Shown here piece after piece: positions 21,189 through 33,174 of a stretch of DNA of 64,000 bases. Position numbers and translations under genes: made by a program. The notes under the pieces were generated by a model that worked only from the letters and a program-made list of their open reading frames with translations, was not told where the DNA came from and did not search any database. Positions within the stretch are counted from its first letter, which is position 1. Every line of letters begins with the position of its first letter. Origin of the DNA: Ophioderma brevispina (lineage: Eukaryota > Echinodermata > Ophiuroidea > Amphilepidida > Ophiodermatidae); assembly GCA_023653785.1 (NCBI GenBank), contig JAMKCH010007232.1, positions 186,001 through 250,000 on the forward strand. Direction: 5' to 3'.

Positions 21189-23399
21189 GGCCTATATGGC
21201 AAGATTCCCGCAATGGATTTTGATGATTTTTGCGGAGGTAATAGCTCTTGCATGTCGCTACTTATATCAGTTGTCAAAATTGTGTCGCCATTGCTTAAAA
21301 TTGCTCTAAAAATAAAAGAGACGATTTGCATGGGCTCAAACAGCTGTGTTTCAGTGGGGTGATGAAGTGTTCCTTGAACATCGTTTTGGCTATCTAATGC
21401 AACTTGAGAGAAATGACAAAGAATTCGGTTGATTAATGAAAATAATAGCACAAAACAGTACCTTTTAGTCCTTTCCCATCCGCGTTGTTTGTTTTGTTTT
21501 TGGACATCTTTTGCAGGGGGGTTCTTAGTGGAAAAGGTGTACGGGGATGTGCGGCCGTGAATGGTATCATTTTTTGCCCATCTGGTATAACGACATGTCC
21601 TTTTTTTGAAAATTTGGTATATGAAAGGGGTGCATTTCGGTTACAAATATATTTTCCAGTGCTCAATCAGGTACTGACTGTCCCCCAAAGAACTATACAA
21701 TCGAAAATTATTTTTTGGCAAAAAAATTAAGTTCATCTCATTGTCGTAATGTTCTAAATAGAAATACACATACTGTTATAAATCATTGTAGCCCATATCG
21801 CAAGGTTAAAAATCCATGTAAGGTTTAAAATAAGCTAAACACTAGAACGGATTCAACTTAATGAAAAACAAAGTGCCCACCATTTTTTTATCTCCGGTTT
21901 TTACGCTACTAGTACCATGGACGCATAACCCCCGCAGCCGCGCGCAAGTGGCTGTAAGCCTGCTAGAACTAATACGGGGATCCGTCTGCTCATACAGTCC
22001 ACGGTAAGGGTATTTAGCCGGCTGACTATGTTTACAGTTTGTAGACTTATGGACCCATCTTTTCACATTCATGCGGGGACAATTGAATATTAATTATTAA
22101 AGAGCAATATACAGATGTTGAATCTTTAAAAAAGGAATTTTATATGGGAATAACATGCCACATTTTTGGAAATAAATAAAAGATTTGATGACCCCCCGTC
22201 AGGGCCATTGATGGTTTATATTTTGCTTCGGGGGACCCATTCAGGTAAAATGACGTACGTATCCACATGTGGGAAAAAACAACGCGTATCGTCATCGTAC
22301 GTCGGTTTCTTGTGAATCAAGTAGGTGAAAAGGTAAATTTTTGTACTGTTTAGACATAATAAACGGAGTCTTTGGAAAAAAAATAATAGCACTTTCGGCA
22401 GAGGGTCATGTACAGAAAATGGAAAGTGACACTTGAATACCCCCACACCACGGCCTTTAGTCTTATTAATTTAGTCGGATTTATATATAGGTCGCCCCCG
22501 AGAGCAAACTGATACCACTATGCCTGACACGTGACCTAGTACCTGACACGTGACACAAACCTATTCATCTCGTACCGTTTATAACTACAAAACGGGCAAG
22601 CACCAAGCATTCTGTATCTCTGTTGTCACGGCGTAATCGATCCAGATGTGGACTATACATGTGATTTCTTTAGTAAACAGGAAGGGTAGGACACGATCTG
22701 CTCGATTTGGGCATTGGGGATTCCAAACGGTTAATTTGGAAAACTGCTACATGCGGATTTACTTGGCAGGTTCTCGGTCCCAGTGACATTAAAATCATCT
22801 CTTAAACCTTTGTTCAAAAGATCTTAGTATATCATGAAAATTAAGAAAAAAAAATATTGGTTCAAAATCAGTCGGGGTTAGTGGATTACCCGCTGCTGTG
22901 CAAAATTATCACGGTGCTAATTTCCAATAAACGGTCATTAACATTTATTTAAATGATGATCGTGGCTTAAAGTTCAATTCAATCATGTTCTGTTAAATGA
23001 TCCTCTGCATAAATGTCAAAAACTCCAGAAAATTCCCCTGCAAAAGTAATCTCTTCAAACAAATACCCTTGAACATACGCGCCATGGCTACAGAGGTACG
23101 CGCTCTGTAGCCAGCGTAGCTCTGTAGCCATGCCCCCCGATACACTCTAATATCAAAACGCACTATGTATAATTATTATACACCCCAAAAACCATTGCAC
23201 TCCTGGGTTCCTAACAAAGTAGTACGTTTACGTGCGAACTTTTATTTTTACATTAAGGATCGCAAAACGTGGTTTCAGAAAAGGATAGTACCACGTCGCT
23301 ATCGAATATTCCCGCTATGACTGTTATCGACTAGACGAGTGCAGAAAAGAAATTCGTATGGACTATAAGAAACGCGACCTCAATTTTAAGAGGAAAGTG
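21189..23399. other. Intron stretch with no recognised gene
   Basis: 2.2 kb with no domain or splice-bounded exon that I can recognise. The longest open frames (about 80-96 codons near 21.2-21.7 kb) carry no known motif. A small inverted repeat around GGCTACAGAG lies near 23085-23130. Confidence 0.45.
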
Positions 23400-23595
23400 G
23401 TTGCAAATACCCGTTGGAAAGTAATTCTAGTGCGCCGTACTCATAGTCCGGCACAACGGTAAAGAATTGGGCACTCGATTTCAGTTGACTCTTCCGCAAC
23501 ATTAGTTTCACGCTTTATTCCGTTGTCGTCTATGGACCCGAGCGTGGCTCCCGCAGGACTATAAATACTTTCACACCGGAATATGCAAAATTAAC
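23400..23595 (-). mobile_element. 3' part of the SINE family seen at 11.4 kb
   Basis: Read on the minus strand it matches the 11.4-kb SINE from CCGGTGTGAAAG through GGAATAAAGCGTGAAACTAA to the CCGGACTATG segment. The tRNA-like head is missing, as expected for a truncated or body-only copy. Confidence 0.65.
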
Positions 23596-24011
23596 GAATG
23601 AGATATGTAATCGGGAATTTCTCTTAAATTGCAACATAATATGAGAACAAATTAAAATTACCTTTACCCTGATTTGTTTGTTGTTCCTGAAAAACAACCA
23701 AAAAAGGTTTTTAAAGTCCCCCACATATCTCCCCCCCTTCTCTCCTTCTTCCCAAAGGCCCACCAAAATTGACCTTTTAGTAGAGAAGAATCAGACCGCG
23801 TGGATAGAATTAGTTTTTTTGATTTTTTTGAATTTTCTTGATTTTCCAGCCTGTCATTGATATGTTGTTATGATTTGAATAATGGAAACCAGGAGGAATA
23901 ATCGATAAGATGTATGTCTTGTATTTTCGTAAGCTATGTAAGTTAATTAATGACATGGTCATGCTTTTGTCAAACGTTCTTAATTATAGCAAATATAATT
24001 ATTATACTAAC

Positions 24012-24152
24012 GGCACTCTCCTAATATACAGTCTCTTGTTTCAGAGTTCTCTCCGTCACACGAATCTTCGTCATAGCATATCCTATTTCTTGTTTGATCT
24101 TGCGTTCCACAACACGGAAATGGTGTCCAGGCTCCCCAAGTACTCCAAAATT
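24012..24152 (-). CDS. TSP1-like exon (CC variant), first
   Basis: A 141-nt phase 1-1 exon; acceptor TTTAG before 24152, donor GTTAGT (weaker than consensus). It encodes WSTWGAWTPFPCCG, TRNRIC, DSC, TRDC and ILGEC: a TSP1-like domain with six cysteines and adjacent Cys1-Cys2. It is four codons shorter than its two relatives. It is the most 5' intact TSP1 exon in the window. The next intact exon I recognise upstream is at 63.8 kb, so this could lie near the 5' end of one gene unit. Confidence 0.85.
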
Positions 24153-25049
24153 CTAAATCAACAATCCAGATTGGAGAGTCATAATGTGTATGTGAAATAT
24201 GTGGAATACTAATAGAAAATGTCATGCCGACCCTGATAAAAAGTTTAAGATTAGTTTGTCATTTTAAATGGTGGCTGATTGGGGAATATTTAAATATTGC
24301 AGTACGAGTCTGTGATGACCTGATATTGTTTTGGTAACACGAATAATACGTTAAAAGTGTGGAGTTCAAGGGCGGAAGGGGTGCACACACCCTTGCTTTG
24401 TTATTCAGTCAAGAGTGACATTAAATATATATATATATGATTACGGTGCTATACAGAAGACATTGTGTCGTTGGGCTTCCTTCCGACACGCTACTATAGT
24501 AGATTTCAAATTAAAGCAATAATGGAACATTTTTTGAAAAGCGTCTCCCAAGTTTCCAAATTTGAGAGTTGTGTGGTAATTGTCTAGTAAAACTAAATCT
24601 GCGAACGACAATGCTCAAATATACGTATTTGTCATAAAAGAAGCGATTTTGTAATTAGAATCAACATCCCGGATTGACTTGGAAATTTAATGGCGGAGCT
24701 GGAAACACCAAATTTATGTCCGTCCATGATGAAATAGCGCCACCTCACGAACATGATATCTAACCTAACTTGCCTGAACCAATGAAACATCTAAATGGAT
24801 GAGCGAAGACACGTACATGGCGTACTTTGTCTATTTCATTTTGGAAGGGCGTTTCCAGGAGCCGTTGAATTATTATCTCCGATATTAATTATTCTAATTA
24901 CAAAATTCCTTTTTTTGCGACACATAGAGAGTTTCGAGCTCTACCATTCACAGGTATAGTTTACTAGCCAATTACCAATGCAGCTGTGCAAAACTCTCAC
25001 AATATTTGGAAAAATGGGGGTGCTTTTCCAAAAAATGTGCTGTTATTAC
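24153..25049. other. Stretch with no recognised gene
   Basis: Only a short (AT)n run near 24423-24437 was noted. No exon, RNA gene or mobile element ends were recognised. Confidence 0.45.
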
Positions 25050-26516
25050 ACACACTGGCCAAAAGTATTGCAACATGCAGAAAAATAAATTCATAATCAC
25101 CAATTGATTTCAAATTATACCATGGATTCTTGACCACACAATACGTATTAAATTCCAAAGTTGTGTTTTTCATACAGATGTTATTCCACAGAATCCGAGA
25201 GGGTGAACAGACGTTTGATTTGATTGTTATGTTTCCTATGTATGGCGGATTAAAGGAACTGGAAATGTTAACTTGCCGATTGCACTCCAGAAGGAATACA
25301 GGCACAGAAAAAAAGAAATGGCTATAAAGCAGCCGCTCAATGAATTGGACGGGTTAATTAGGCGGGATTCCCAGTTCCACGAGGAAGATATTGCGTCGGA
25401 GGGAACGATTAACTTGCGCACGGGTTATAAAATTGTTCCGTGCAAGTCTTGTATATCTAAAATAAATACTGACCTCTCCTTTCGTGTGGACGTACTTAAG
25501 TTAACATCACACGCACTGTAATCCCGTAATTGATACTCAATGCCCTATTGCCAGTCTCCAGACGAACCCAATTATCGATGGCTCATAAATTTAAAGTGGG
25601 ACAATGAATAAATAAACTGTGATCCCAGACAATAAGGTGATATTGATCGATCAATACTGCTAATTGGCTATAAAAGATTTCTCTCGTGCGGCTTATAAAT
25701 GTTCCACGTGAGGTTTGTTTATTAAAATGTGAATATTGCGTGCCGGCTAAGATATTTTTGCGTGCGACATGTTCCGTCGGAAGCTTTCCTCCGAGGCAAA
25801 TACTTTGCTCCTGAAACTGGGAATCTCGCCTTAGGGGTTTACTTAAATGTTTATGGGAGAAAATCAGAGTGGTTGTGTGGACCGGAAATGAGATAAAGTC
25901 AATGCAATTCAGTGGTCTTCAAAAAATTCGAGAAATTTAGAGACACCCGGAATGCAATTCGAATGATAAATCACGTGGTTTACGTAAATCATGTCTAATT
26001 ACGCGTTCACATTGCCTGACAAACAACAAAATGTCTACTGTGTGATTATAAAGTTGGTTTAAAGTTATCACGTGACCTCTTTCTTGCGATTAAATTTCTG
26101 GAGTCCAACGGTGATGAACGTGCACCAATCTTTTATTGACATTATTTCATTTCCGGTCCATACAACCTCTCCGATTTTCGCCCTATACATTTACAATAGA
26201 CCTTGACAAACCCGTAAAATTCATTTAGCGACTATTTTTGCAGCCTTTTTGACCGTCCTTTGCCCGTATTTCTGCTGGAGTACAATCGGCAAGTTATCAA
26301 TAACCAGCCCCTTTAACCCGCCATATTTAGCGCTAATGACAATCACATTGAACGTTTTTTGCACTACTTGATTCTGGGAAACCGCATCTGTTTGAAAATC
26401 CCAACTTTTGACAATAATTACGTAATGTGTAGTCAGAAACTCCTAGCACAATTTTAAATCAATTTTAATATAAATTGCTTTTCTGTATGTTGCAATACCT
26501 TTGGCCAGTGTGTGTA
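25050..26516. mobile_element. Foldback DNA transposon remnant, CACTGGCCAAAAGTATTG ends
   Basis: The left end ACACACTGGCCAAAAGTATT and the right end GTTGCAATACCTTTGGCCAG are inverted. Such ends occur in Tc1/mariner elements. The arms pair for about 320 bp (25050-25370 against 26190-26516). Pairing resumes between 25850-25915 and 26130-26190 (GTGTGGACCGGAAATGA and its inverse), showing that the left arm was interrupted by the insertion at 25355. No transposase frame survives. Confidence 0.75.
25355..25845. mobile_element. Nested inverted-repeat element inside the foldback
   Basis: The left end AGGCGGGATTCCCAGTTCC and the right end GAAACTGGGAATCTCGCCTT are inverted, continuing through a GAGG/CCTC segment. 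Flanks GGGTTA and GGGTTTA may be the target duplication. It splits the left arm of the enclosing foldback and is therefore younger than it. Confidence 0.65.
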
Positions 26517-27239
26517 CTTGGCCATGTGGAGACTAGGCCTTTGTTGCCATTACAAAACATATTGTGCCCACTGTACAAAGATACTGCACAGAATTGGCTT
26601 ACTGAAAGCTGATGAATTCGTTTCTTTGATCTGTTAATGATAAAAGACTAATGCCATGGTTGACCAAGGGGTCATCCACATGGAATTATGCAAGAAGTGT
26701 CACTTCTTAAGCAAATCGTTCCTACCATCAATGATGTCCTTTCCCATATTTTAATAACTCTTTTTCAACCGGCATCCTTATTCACTATATACTCAAAGGA
26801 TGCCTCTAGACCAATGAACCGGAAACTTAATTACTGAGGCATCCTTTGATCATCTCTTATTGTTCTCCCCCTTGTTTACTGGTGTATATAAGGTGCTACA
26901 TCTTGGCTGTTTAGTTTGCTCTGATGATGGCATTCGCTAGAGTGTCGAAAGCTCAGCCTTCCAATTTGGATGCCTCTAGGGAAAGATTATTTTTTACTCA
27001 TGTTTACCAACCTAGAGTACCAAGTAATTTCAAACTATGATGAAGTATTGACTAAAATAATCACCAATGTATAATGAATACATTTGGGATCGGAGTACAT
27101 TATGTTACAGTACTGTAACACCATTGCTTTGTAATGAGCACGTGCAATTGCTTCTTCTAAAGCTCCCCGGGTTAGTGGTAGCTGTTGGGATTCACTCTCA
27201 TGAGATGGTGCTAGAGACGCAGTCATTCTATCTACTCAC
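26517..27239. other. Stretch with a small hairpin and no gene
   Basis: AAAGGATGCCTC near 26797 and GAGGCATCCTTT near 26843 form a short hairpin. A TATATAA and CTCTGATGATGGCATTCGCT near 26885-26930 resemble promoter-proximal retroelement sequence, but I cannot assign it. Confidence 0.4.
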
Positions 27240-28400
27240 CAGAAGGAAAACGGAATTATATCTGATGAGGCCAAAGAAATTAAAGATCTGGACACAAGGA
27301 GTAAAGCTCTCAGAAAGACAGAAGATGGCTGAAGAAGAATTCTTCAAGAAATCCAACCTACAAGAAAAGGGAATCAGCATTGATGGACATATGTTAACAG
27401 ACCTAAGATTGCAGATGTCGCTTTGACAACTACCTCTGGAGATTCAACTGAATAACTTGAAATGAGAACGTAAATAGGCGGGATTACAGATGCATAAAGG
27501 TAAAAGAAAGTTTATGACCAACTCTGAGACAAAGGACACAATTGCAGTAGAGAATCATCCAATTGAGAAAGTTAGAAGCTATAAATACCTGTGATAAATA
27601 CTGAAAATGGACACCAACACAGCCGAGGAGATCCTCACTCGAATAAATGCAGGGTGGATATGCTTTGAAATGCACAAAAACCTGTTGACTGATAAGAACA
27701 TCCCTCTGTCCTTAAGGAATAGTAGTATGATCAATGTGTGCTGACAACCATGGTTTATGAAGCTGAGACATGGTCAACAACTAAGGAAATGGAACACACA
27801 TTGATTACAGCCTAAAGAGAAATGGAAAGAAACGTGCTTCATCTCACGTTAAGAGACTAGAGTTCGCCACACACAAATTAGGCAAAGAACCTACTAGGTG
27901 AAAGAGAATAAAGATGGTAATCGGCAGGGCATTTATGCAGAACACAAGGCAACAGATGGACAAAAGACTTACAGAGTGGCAGCCAATAAAAGGGAAAGGA
28001 AGGAGAGGAAGAAAAAGTACTAGAGAGATGACATTGCAGGGTACATAAAGACAACAGCACTTTAAATTTCAGGGATTTAAAAGTTAATCCTTAGGATTGT
28101 AGTTAGTGACCAATCAATGTTAGGATTTGAAATGAATCTCTATTGCATTAACACTAAATAATATTAGATTTGATTTCAAATCTAATATGATTTAATCTAA
28201 ACCAAACAGGATTTAATTAAAAACTTATTTTGATTGGTCGCTATAACTACAATCCTAAAGGATTTGCTTTTAAATCCCTGAAATTTAGAGTGTGGGCAAG
28301 AGAAGCAAGATCAAGAATAAGACGGAACATGCTTGAAGAGGGCTACACACAGCAGTGGGTAACATAGGAAGAGGTGGAGGAAAATGAGGAGGAAGAAGAG
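27240..28400 (+). pseudogene. RTE-like non-LTR reverse transcriptase fragment
   Basis: Decayed 3' half of a non-LTR reverse transcriptase on the plus strand. Recognisable pieces in shifting frames are the strand before the catalytic box (GISIDGHMLTDLR), the thumb (AEEILTRINAGWICFE), an ETWS block near 27765, and a C-terminal segment (near 28290-28370, AREARSRIRRNMLEEG). The FADD catalytic box itself is damaged by small deletions near 27410. Several stops and frameshifts are present. A 231-bp MITE (28060-28290) interrupts the C-terminal part. Family RTE is inferred from the C-terminal layout shared with the element at 42.3 kb. Confidence 0.7.
28060..28290. mobile_element. MITE inserted in the RTE fragment
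   Basis: The ends CTTTAAATTTCAGGGATTTA and TAAATCCCTGAAATTTAGAG are inverted, and arms of about 60 bp continue through AGGATTGTAGTTA and GACCAATCA. The retroelement reading resumes immediately after the right end. Target duplication not resolved. Confidence 0.82.
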
Positions 28401-28659
28401 GACATTGTTTCTTGGTGAACAATTTCCAGTGTACATCATTGGTGATGGTTGTTCCCGGCTCAGACAGTTGGCAAACAAACTCCTCTAAGGATGCCACTGT
28501 TTCTGACGACTGTGTATTATTGCTACAAAGAGACGAGAAGGCAGATACAACATCAGAAGATAATTGCATCAGTGCATTCCAGCAGCTGAGCTTACCCTTG
28601 CCAGCAAATTTGTCTGTTTGATCCGCTCCAGAGATATAGTGTGTAAGCCAAGTAGAGCT

Positions 28660-29200
28660 GGAGGCTCAAGCTGAATGAAGGCAAGCCCACCGCTAGTGCC
28701 TTCCATCTTAACACCAAAGAGGCCGGCGGCTTACTTATCGGCAGCATCAGTACGTGCAAAGGTATCCTCGAGGAATAACCTCCTGTGCCGCCTTGCTGGA
28801 TCTTCCTGGGGTGATAGTACATCAACCCTACGCACCACCTCCCTGGCTCTGATCTACAGCGCTGTTGAATATGTCGCCACAGCATGGCGCAATAGCTCTC
28901 ACACAAAGACGCTGGACACAGTACTTAACGAGACCATGAGAACCATTATTGGCTGCCTACATCCCACTCCATCTGAGTTTCTATCAGTGCTTTTAGGCAT
29001 TTCACTTGGAGTACCTCGGAGAGAACATCACACACTGAACTGGCGACAATTGTCGTTGGACAACAAGCACCCTTTGCATAATATTGTCAAAGAATTCACA
29101 CCAGCTCGAAACCAAACAAGAAAAAAAAAAAAAACAGGACTGCGCTCTCGTCGACCTTTCTTGTAGGCAACACTGCTACCCGCTCCCTCTCCATTCCAAC
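28660..29200 (+). pseudogene. Second non-LTR retrotransposon RT C-terminal fragment
   Basis: A 163-codon open frame (28675-29166) includes SSRNNLLCRLAGSSWG, TLRTTSLALIYSAVEY and MRTIIGCLHPTPSEF. These match the region after the reverse transcriptase thumb in many arthropod and marine-invertebrate non-LTR elements. The upstream segment (about 28660, KLNEGKPTASAFHLN) is in another frame. It lacks the catalytic core and starts abruptly, so it is a 5'-truncated or rearranged copy. The poly-A-like run near 29120 (A13) is inside the frame, not a tail. Confidence 0.7.
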
Positions 29201-29640
29201 ATTCTACAACCTGGAACACTGCCTGGCTATATACTCTAGCACTATGAAACGTCGCCGTTGAAGCTCTGTGATATTTCGTTCACTGATCCGCTACATCCTT
29301 CAGTCCTTGAAAACGAATGGACTATCTGCAATGTTTGTTAGTTATGAATAGGGCCGGGGACGCAGGCTACAAACATAATTATGAGCCCAGATCCGTTGGC
29401 CCGGGTGGAAGACTCTCCCGATCGGGCCTTCTTCAACTAGGGTGGCATACAGTACATCAATTTCGAAGGTGTGAATCTATCATCATGGAAACGCCACGTT
29501 TATTACACCAATGCCAGTCAACTATGGTACGAGAAAGGTTAAACCTCAGGATTGCCCATAAAAAAATGCGGCTTATGATAAAAATGTTTGAAAGATATTA
29601 GAATTAAATAGTTCGAATATTACTTGTCAACTGGTCAGAC

Positions 29641-29946
29641 TTGTAGTCCCGTACCCAATACCCGTACCCTTTACCCATACCCGGTACAAATTGCGTACCC
29701 GTACCGTACCCATACCCCTAGCTCGGATCCCATACCCGTACCGTACCCATAACTTTATCCAGCGGACCCGGACCCGGACCCGTACCCATTGTCTTGGACC
29801 CGACCGTACCCGTCCCCATGGTCCTTGACCCGGACCCGTACCCGAACCCATGGTCTCGGACCCATACCCGTACCATACCCATGGTCTTGGACCCATTCCC
29901 ATACCCACGGTTTTCGTACCGTACCGATACCCATTGTCTCAACCTG
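29641..29946. repeat. GTACCC-rich degenerate minisatellite, copy 1
   Basis: Degenerate repetition of CCCGTACC, CCCATACC and GGTCTTGGACCC. Long open frames on both strands (Gly/Tyr/Val-rich or Thr/Pro-rich) are by-products of the repeat. A second tract with the same units and orientation is at 31409-31730. Confidence 0.9.
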
Positions 29947-29970
29947 TATCGTCCATACCTAGTCCCATAA

Positions 29971-30030
29971 TTGGGACTTCACATGACGTTTCTACAGTAT
30001 GCCTTTAACAGCCTATATGTGAAGTCCCAA
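29971..30030. repeat. 14-bp perfect hairpin
   Basis: TTGGGACTTCACAT (29971-29984) and its exact inverse ATGTGAAGTCCCAA (30017-30030) flank a 32-nt loop. It lies just beyond the minisatellite. It could be a small foldback remnant. Confidence 0.7.
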
Positions 30031-30199
30031 ACACTATGTGTATCACTATGATTTTTGTGTAGCCTCAAATTTCGACCACTGACAACAGTCACCTCCAATT
30101 TCTTAGCAAATGTGCGCCCGCAGGCTGAGTGGCCCATCTCTCTGTCATTGGCGTTTGGGCCAGACTCCCTCATATAATGTTGCTGGGGTGGTTGCCACC

Positions 30200-30364
30200 C
30201 TCCCGCAAGCGAGTCTGTTTTGCATCCCAGCATCTGCCGGGACCCTTATACTCCTGGTTGAGATAGGCAACGAGTTAATTGCCTGCCAAGTGCACAACAC
30301 ATTGGCGACAGCGGGGCCTAACCCACAACCCTATGCTTATGGGGCGAGCGCTAATCCACTGCCC
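30200..30364 (-). mobile_element. tRNA-derived SINE
   Basis: On the minus strand the head reads GTGGATTAGCGCTCGCC (A-box-like), then GGTTGTGGGTTAGGCCCC (B-box-like). The body follows: TTGTGCACTTGGCAGGC, CTCAACCAGGAGTATAAGGG. This is the same head-plus-body layout as the SINE at 11.4 kb but a diverged copy. Confidence 0.6.
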
Positions 30365-30726
30365 ACATGTGTACAATTTTCTTATAACAACGTCGCTTTC
30401 GCTAAACACTCGTCTACCTTTGCACCAGTAATATCCAATTTTTAAATACAAGCTAAAGCTTTCATAAATAAGCATCTGGCAATACAAATCAGGACTTAGT
30501 CACCATTCAGAACCTTGATTTAAAAAAAAAAAAAATTTCATTAAAATTTTCCTTCATAAAAAGTTGATATTACTACTATCCTGTTTGTTGATAACCTCTA
30601 GTTTCCATGTTGTTTTTGCCATACTCTTACCTGTACCCGATTATGTAAAATTTAAAAAACTAAAAAATTAAAAATTCTTTGTTTAATTATATTATGGAGT
30701 GTTAATTTTGGTTTACTTGATGAATG

Positions 30727-30988
30727 TTAAAGGTGCAACAAGGGATTTTACACATGTGTGTCCTAAAAAATATTTTTGCACGAATGTTAAGCTCCCCATC
30801 TGGAAGGACTAGCCGAGAATTAGTTTCTTTGGTTACACAAAAAAATGAAATTTCAAATTTTGTAAAATTAAAAAAAGCAAAAAACTAAACAAAATTTACC
30901 TTTTTGTTTTTCACTTTATAAACCTTTGATACTACAGTTCTGTAGCCAAATACACAAATTAAATATGTATCTCTTGCTGCACCTTTAA
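30727..30988. mobile_element. TTAA-flanked MITE (AGGTGCAAC family), copy 2
   Basis: The ends TTAAAGGTGCAACAAGGGAT and CTCTTGCTGCACCTTTAA are inverted and bordered by TTAA. It belongs to the family at 6618-6968 with a different, A+T-rich interior. Confidence 0.75.
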
Positions 30989-31408
30989 TTTATACATCCC
31001 AAACTATTTTCAGTCTATCTAACAGTTTTTTCACATAATTATACAGATACCCATGGATATTATAGTCGGCACTATGCAGTACTGCACCACGTATGCCTTG
31101 ATGTTTTCCAATTAATTTTGCACTTGTCGACCTTAACTCCCAAGATTGAAATGAACTTACCCACCTGACACTTACATGTCAACTGCAACACTAATTTGAT
31201 AGTGACATATCTTTGAAAAGTACTGATTTCTTCCTTTTCTGACACTTTTTTCAATTTATAAAAATACTTATAAGGATTCCACAGACTTCCCTCATTCTTA
31301 TAGCTATTTCCTCAAATTTCAAATCAATATTGACTCTTTCAGGTGGATCAACTGATCTGGTCTTTAAGTTTTCGAACTCTTGCACTTATATTGTACCAGG
31401 TTAAAGAC

Positions 31409-31730
31409 CAATGTCTGTACCCGTACCCAAAGACTGGGGGGCGTACCATCACCCCTGGACCCGTACCCGTACCGTACCCATGGTTTGTGTCGTAAGTCGG
31501 GACCCACCCTCCCTACCCATGGGGGGGGCTTGGACCCGTACCATACCCGTACCATGGGCTTGGACCCGTACCCGTACCATACCCATGGTCTTGTCACAGT
31601 GGACCCGTACCTATACCCGTACCCGTGGTCTGGACCCGACCCGTACCCGTACCCACGGTCTCGGACCGTACCCGTACCCATACCCATGTCTCGGACCCTT
31701 ACCCATACCCGTACCCATGATCCGTACCCA
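31409..31730. repeat. GTACCC-rich degenerate minisatellite, copy 2
   Basis: The same CCCGTACC/CCCATGG units as at 29641. The 132- and 177-codon open frames that run through it are Thr/Arg/Pro-rich translations of the repeat and should not be annotated as genes. Confidence 0.9.
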
Positions 31731-32822
31731 CACTACAAGTCTCAACTGTACTATCAAAGCCAAAGAGAGAAAAACTAGATACGGAAGGATGCAGAAATCC
31801 TCTGGAACTTCACTCATAATTCCCATTTTGACGCGGAAAGTAAGCCATCATGATAGAATGGTATTATTTTACACTTATTCTTACATTGCACATGTGGGGA
31901 AATTTAACGCAGCCTCTACACATGTACATACAAATTTCCACTGATTCACAACCTGTCTGTTTCTCAAATAGTCTGACGTCACGCAACGTCACTTAATGAG
32001 CAGCCCTCTCGGCGAAATGTCCACCGTTTTCTAAGTACCTAGACCAATTTTCACACCCATGACCTAACTCCCACCTGGTAGCAACCTTGCACGTAAGGAG
32101 GTCACATATCCGGGATTCACACAGGTGTCGGTCGTTTCAACGCACATGTACCATGTGGGCTGCGACCATATCCCGCCTGCCATTGTGCCTCTCCATCACA
32201 CTGCGGATCACATTCTAATGAGTGTCCTACCTTTCATCCACCGGTTGATATAGACTTCTCGACTCTAACCATTCAACAAGTGAGCTGCTCCACCAACTTC
32301 AATACTGTTAGCTGCTGCCTCATACGCAGAAGAAGGTAGTAAAGATCGTCGTGTAATTGGTTCAATGGAATTCTTATAAACCCCACGAAATAAATAAACT
32401 TCAAAAGTTTTATTATAATGTCATATGTTTGCTTACACGTTTTTTATACCATTTATCCGGGATCTATTTTGATCTCGCACATGGTGACGAAACATTATGT
32501 TATGCTGACTCTTATCTTAAACGTATTGCTTACATATTATTTATTTGGAGATTTATTTATTTTTGCTAAGCTATAAACAACAATCAAAGAAACGGAGCCG
32601 CACAATGAACAAAAGCGAATCGCAGGAATAGTTTGACCATATCTTAATGGAGAACAAATCAGTTGGATAGGCAACACGAACAGTTATTAACAGCTGTACA
32701 CAGATCGTCACTTCAACAACAATAGTAATTGTCGAAACGTCTTTATGTAAGTGGATTTTAGTGGACTAGTTCGTTCAATAAACATTTCAACGTAAATATT
32801 TCAAGCCTGTTTCAAGTCTATA
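31731..32822. other. Stretch with no recognised feature
   Basis: No exon, RNA gene or element ends recognised in about 1.1 kb. Confidence 0.45.
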
Positions 32823-33015
32823 GACCGTATTCAATAGCCAGCCATGTTGGTGGACAGGATAGACGCATTCCAGTACTACAATACATTCACCTGTCAATGA
32901 TCCCTGTGCAATCGCTAAACATAGATCGATTGACAGCTTAATGTATTGTAGTCCTGGAATGTATGCATCGTGTCCACCAACATGTCTGGTGGCTGACGTC
33001 ATATTGAATGCGGTC
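32823..33015. mobile_element. MITE with TATA flanks, copy 2 (inverted)
   Basis: Inverted copy of 3101-3293, ending GACCGTATTCAATA and its inverse. It lies about 90 bp from the decayed TSP3 cassette at 33105. The near identity and lack of indels relative to copy 1 show that this part of the assembly is not error-prone. Confidence 0.8.
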
Positions 33016-33104
33016 ATTCTTGTCGTGCTAAAGTAGTGGTTGATAGGTTTTATCGTGTGTAAAGTTCCATAGCATGAAGCAGGATTTTATAATAAAAACC
33101 TTAC

Positions 33105-33174
33105 CGCAAGCATCTCCGAAGCCGTTATTATTTGCATCTTGCTGATTGACGTTTGCCAACATCCACACAATTAT
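33105..33174 (-). pseudogene. Frameshifted TSP3 cassette
   Basis: Splice sites match the live cassettes (CAG acceptor before 33174, GTAAGG donor). The sequence begins DNCVDV and ends GFGDAC, but the exon is 70 nt rather than 69. One extra base near 33155-33157 (GG before CAAAC on the minus strand) shifts the frame and brings two stop codons. Including it would truncate the protein. It is a recent loss, since the unit is otherwise well conserved. A sequencing indel is possible, but the adjacent MITE shows no sign of poor quality. Confidence 0.8.

Noticed and set aside
31380..31944. 132- and 177-codon open frames
   Set aside because: They run through a degenerate GTACCC minisatellite; composition is explained by the repeat and there is no domain.
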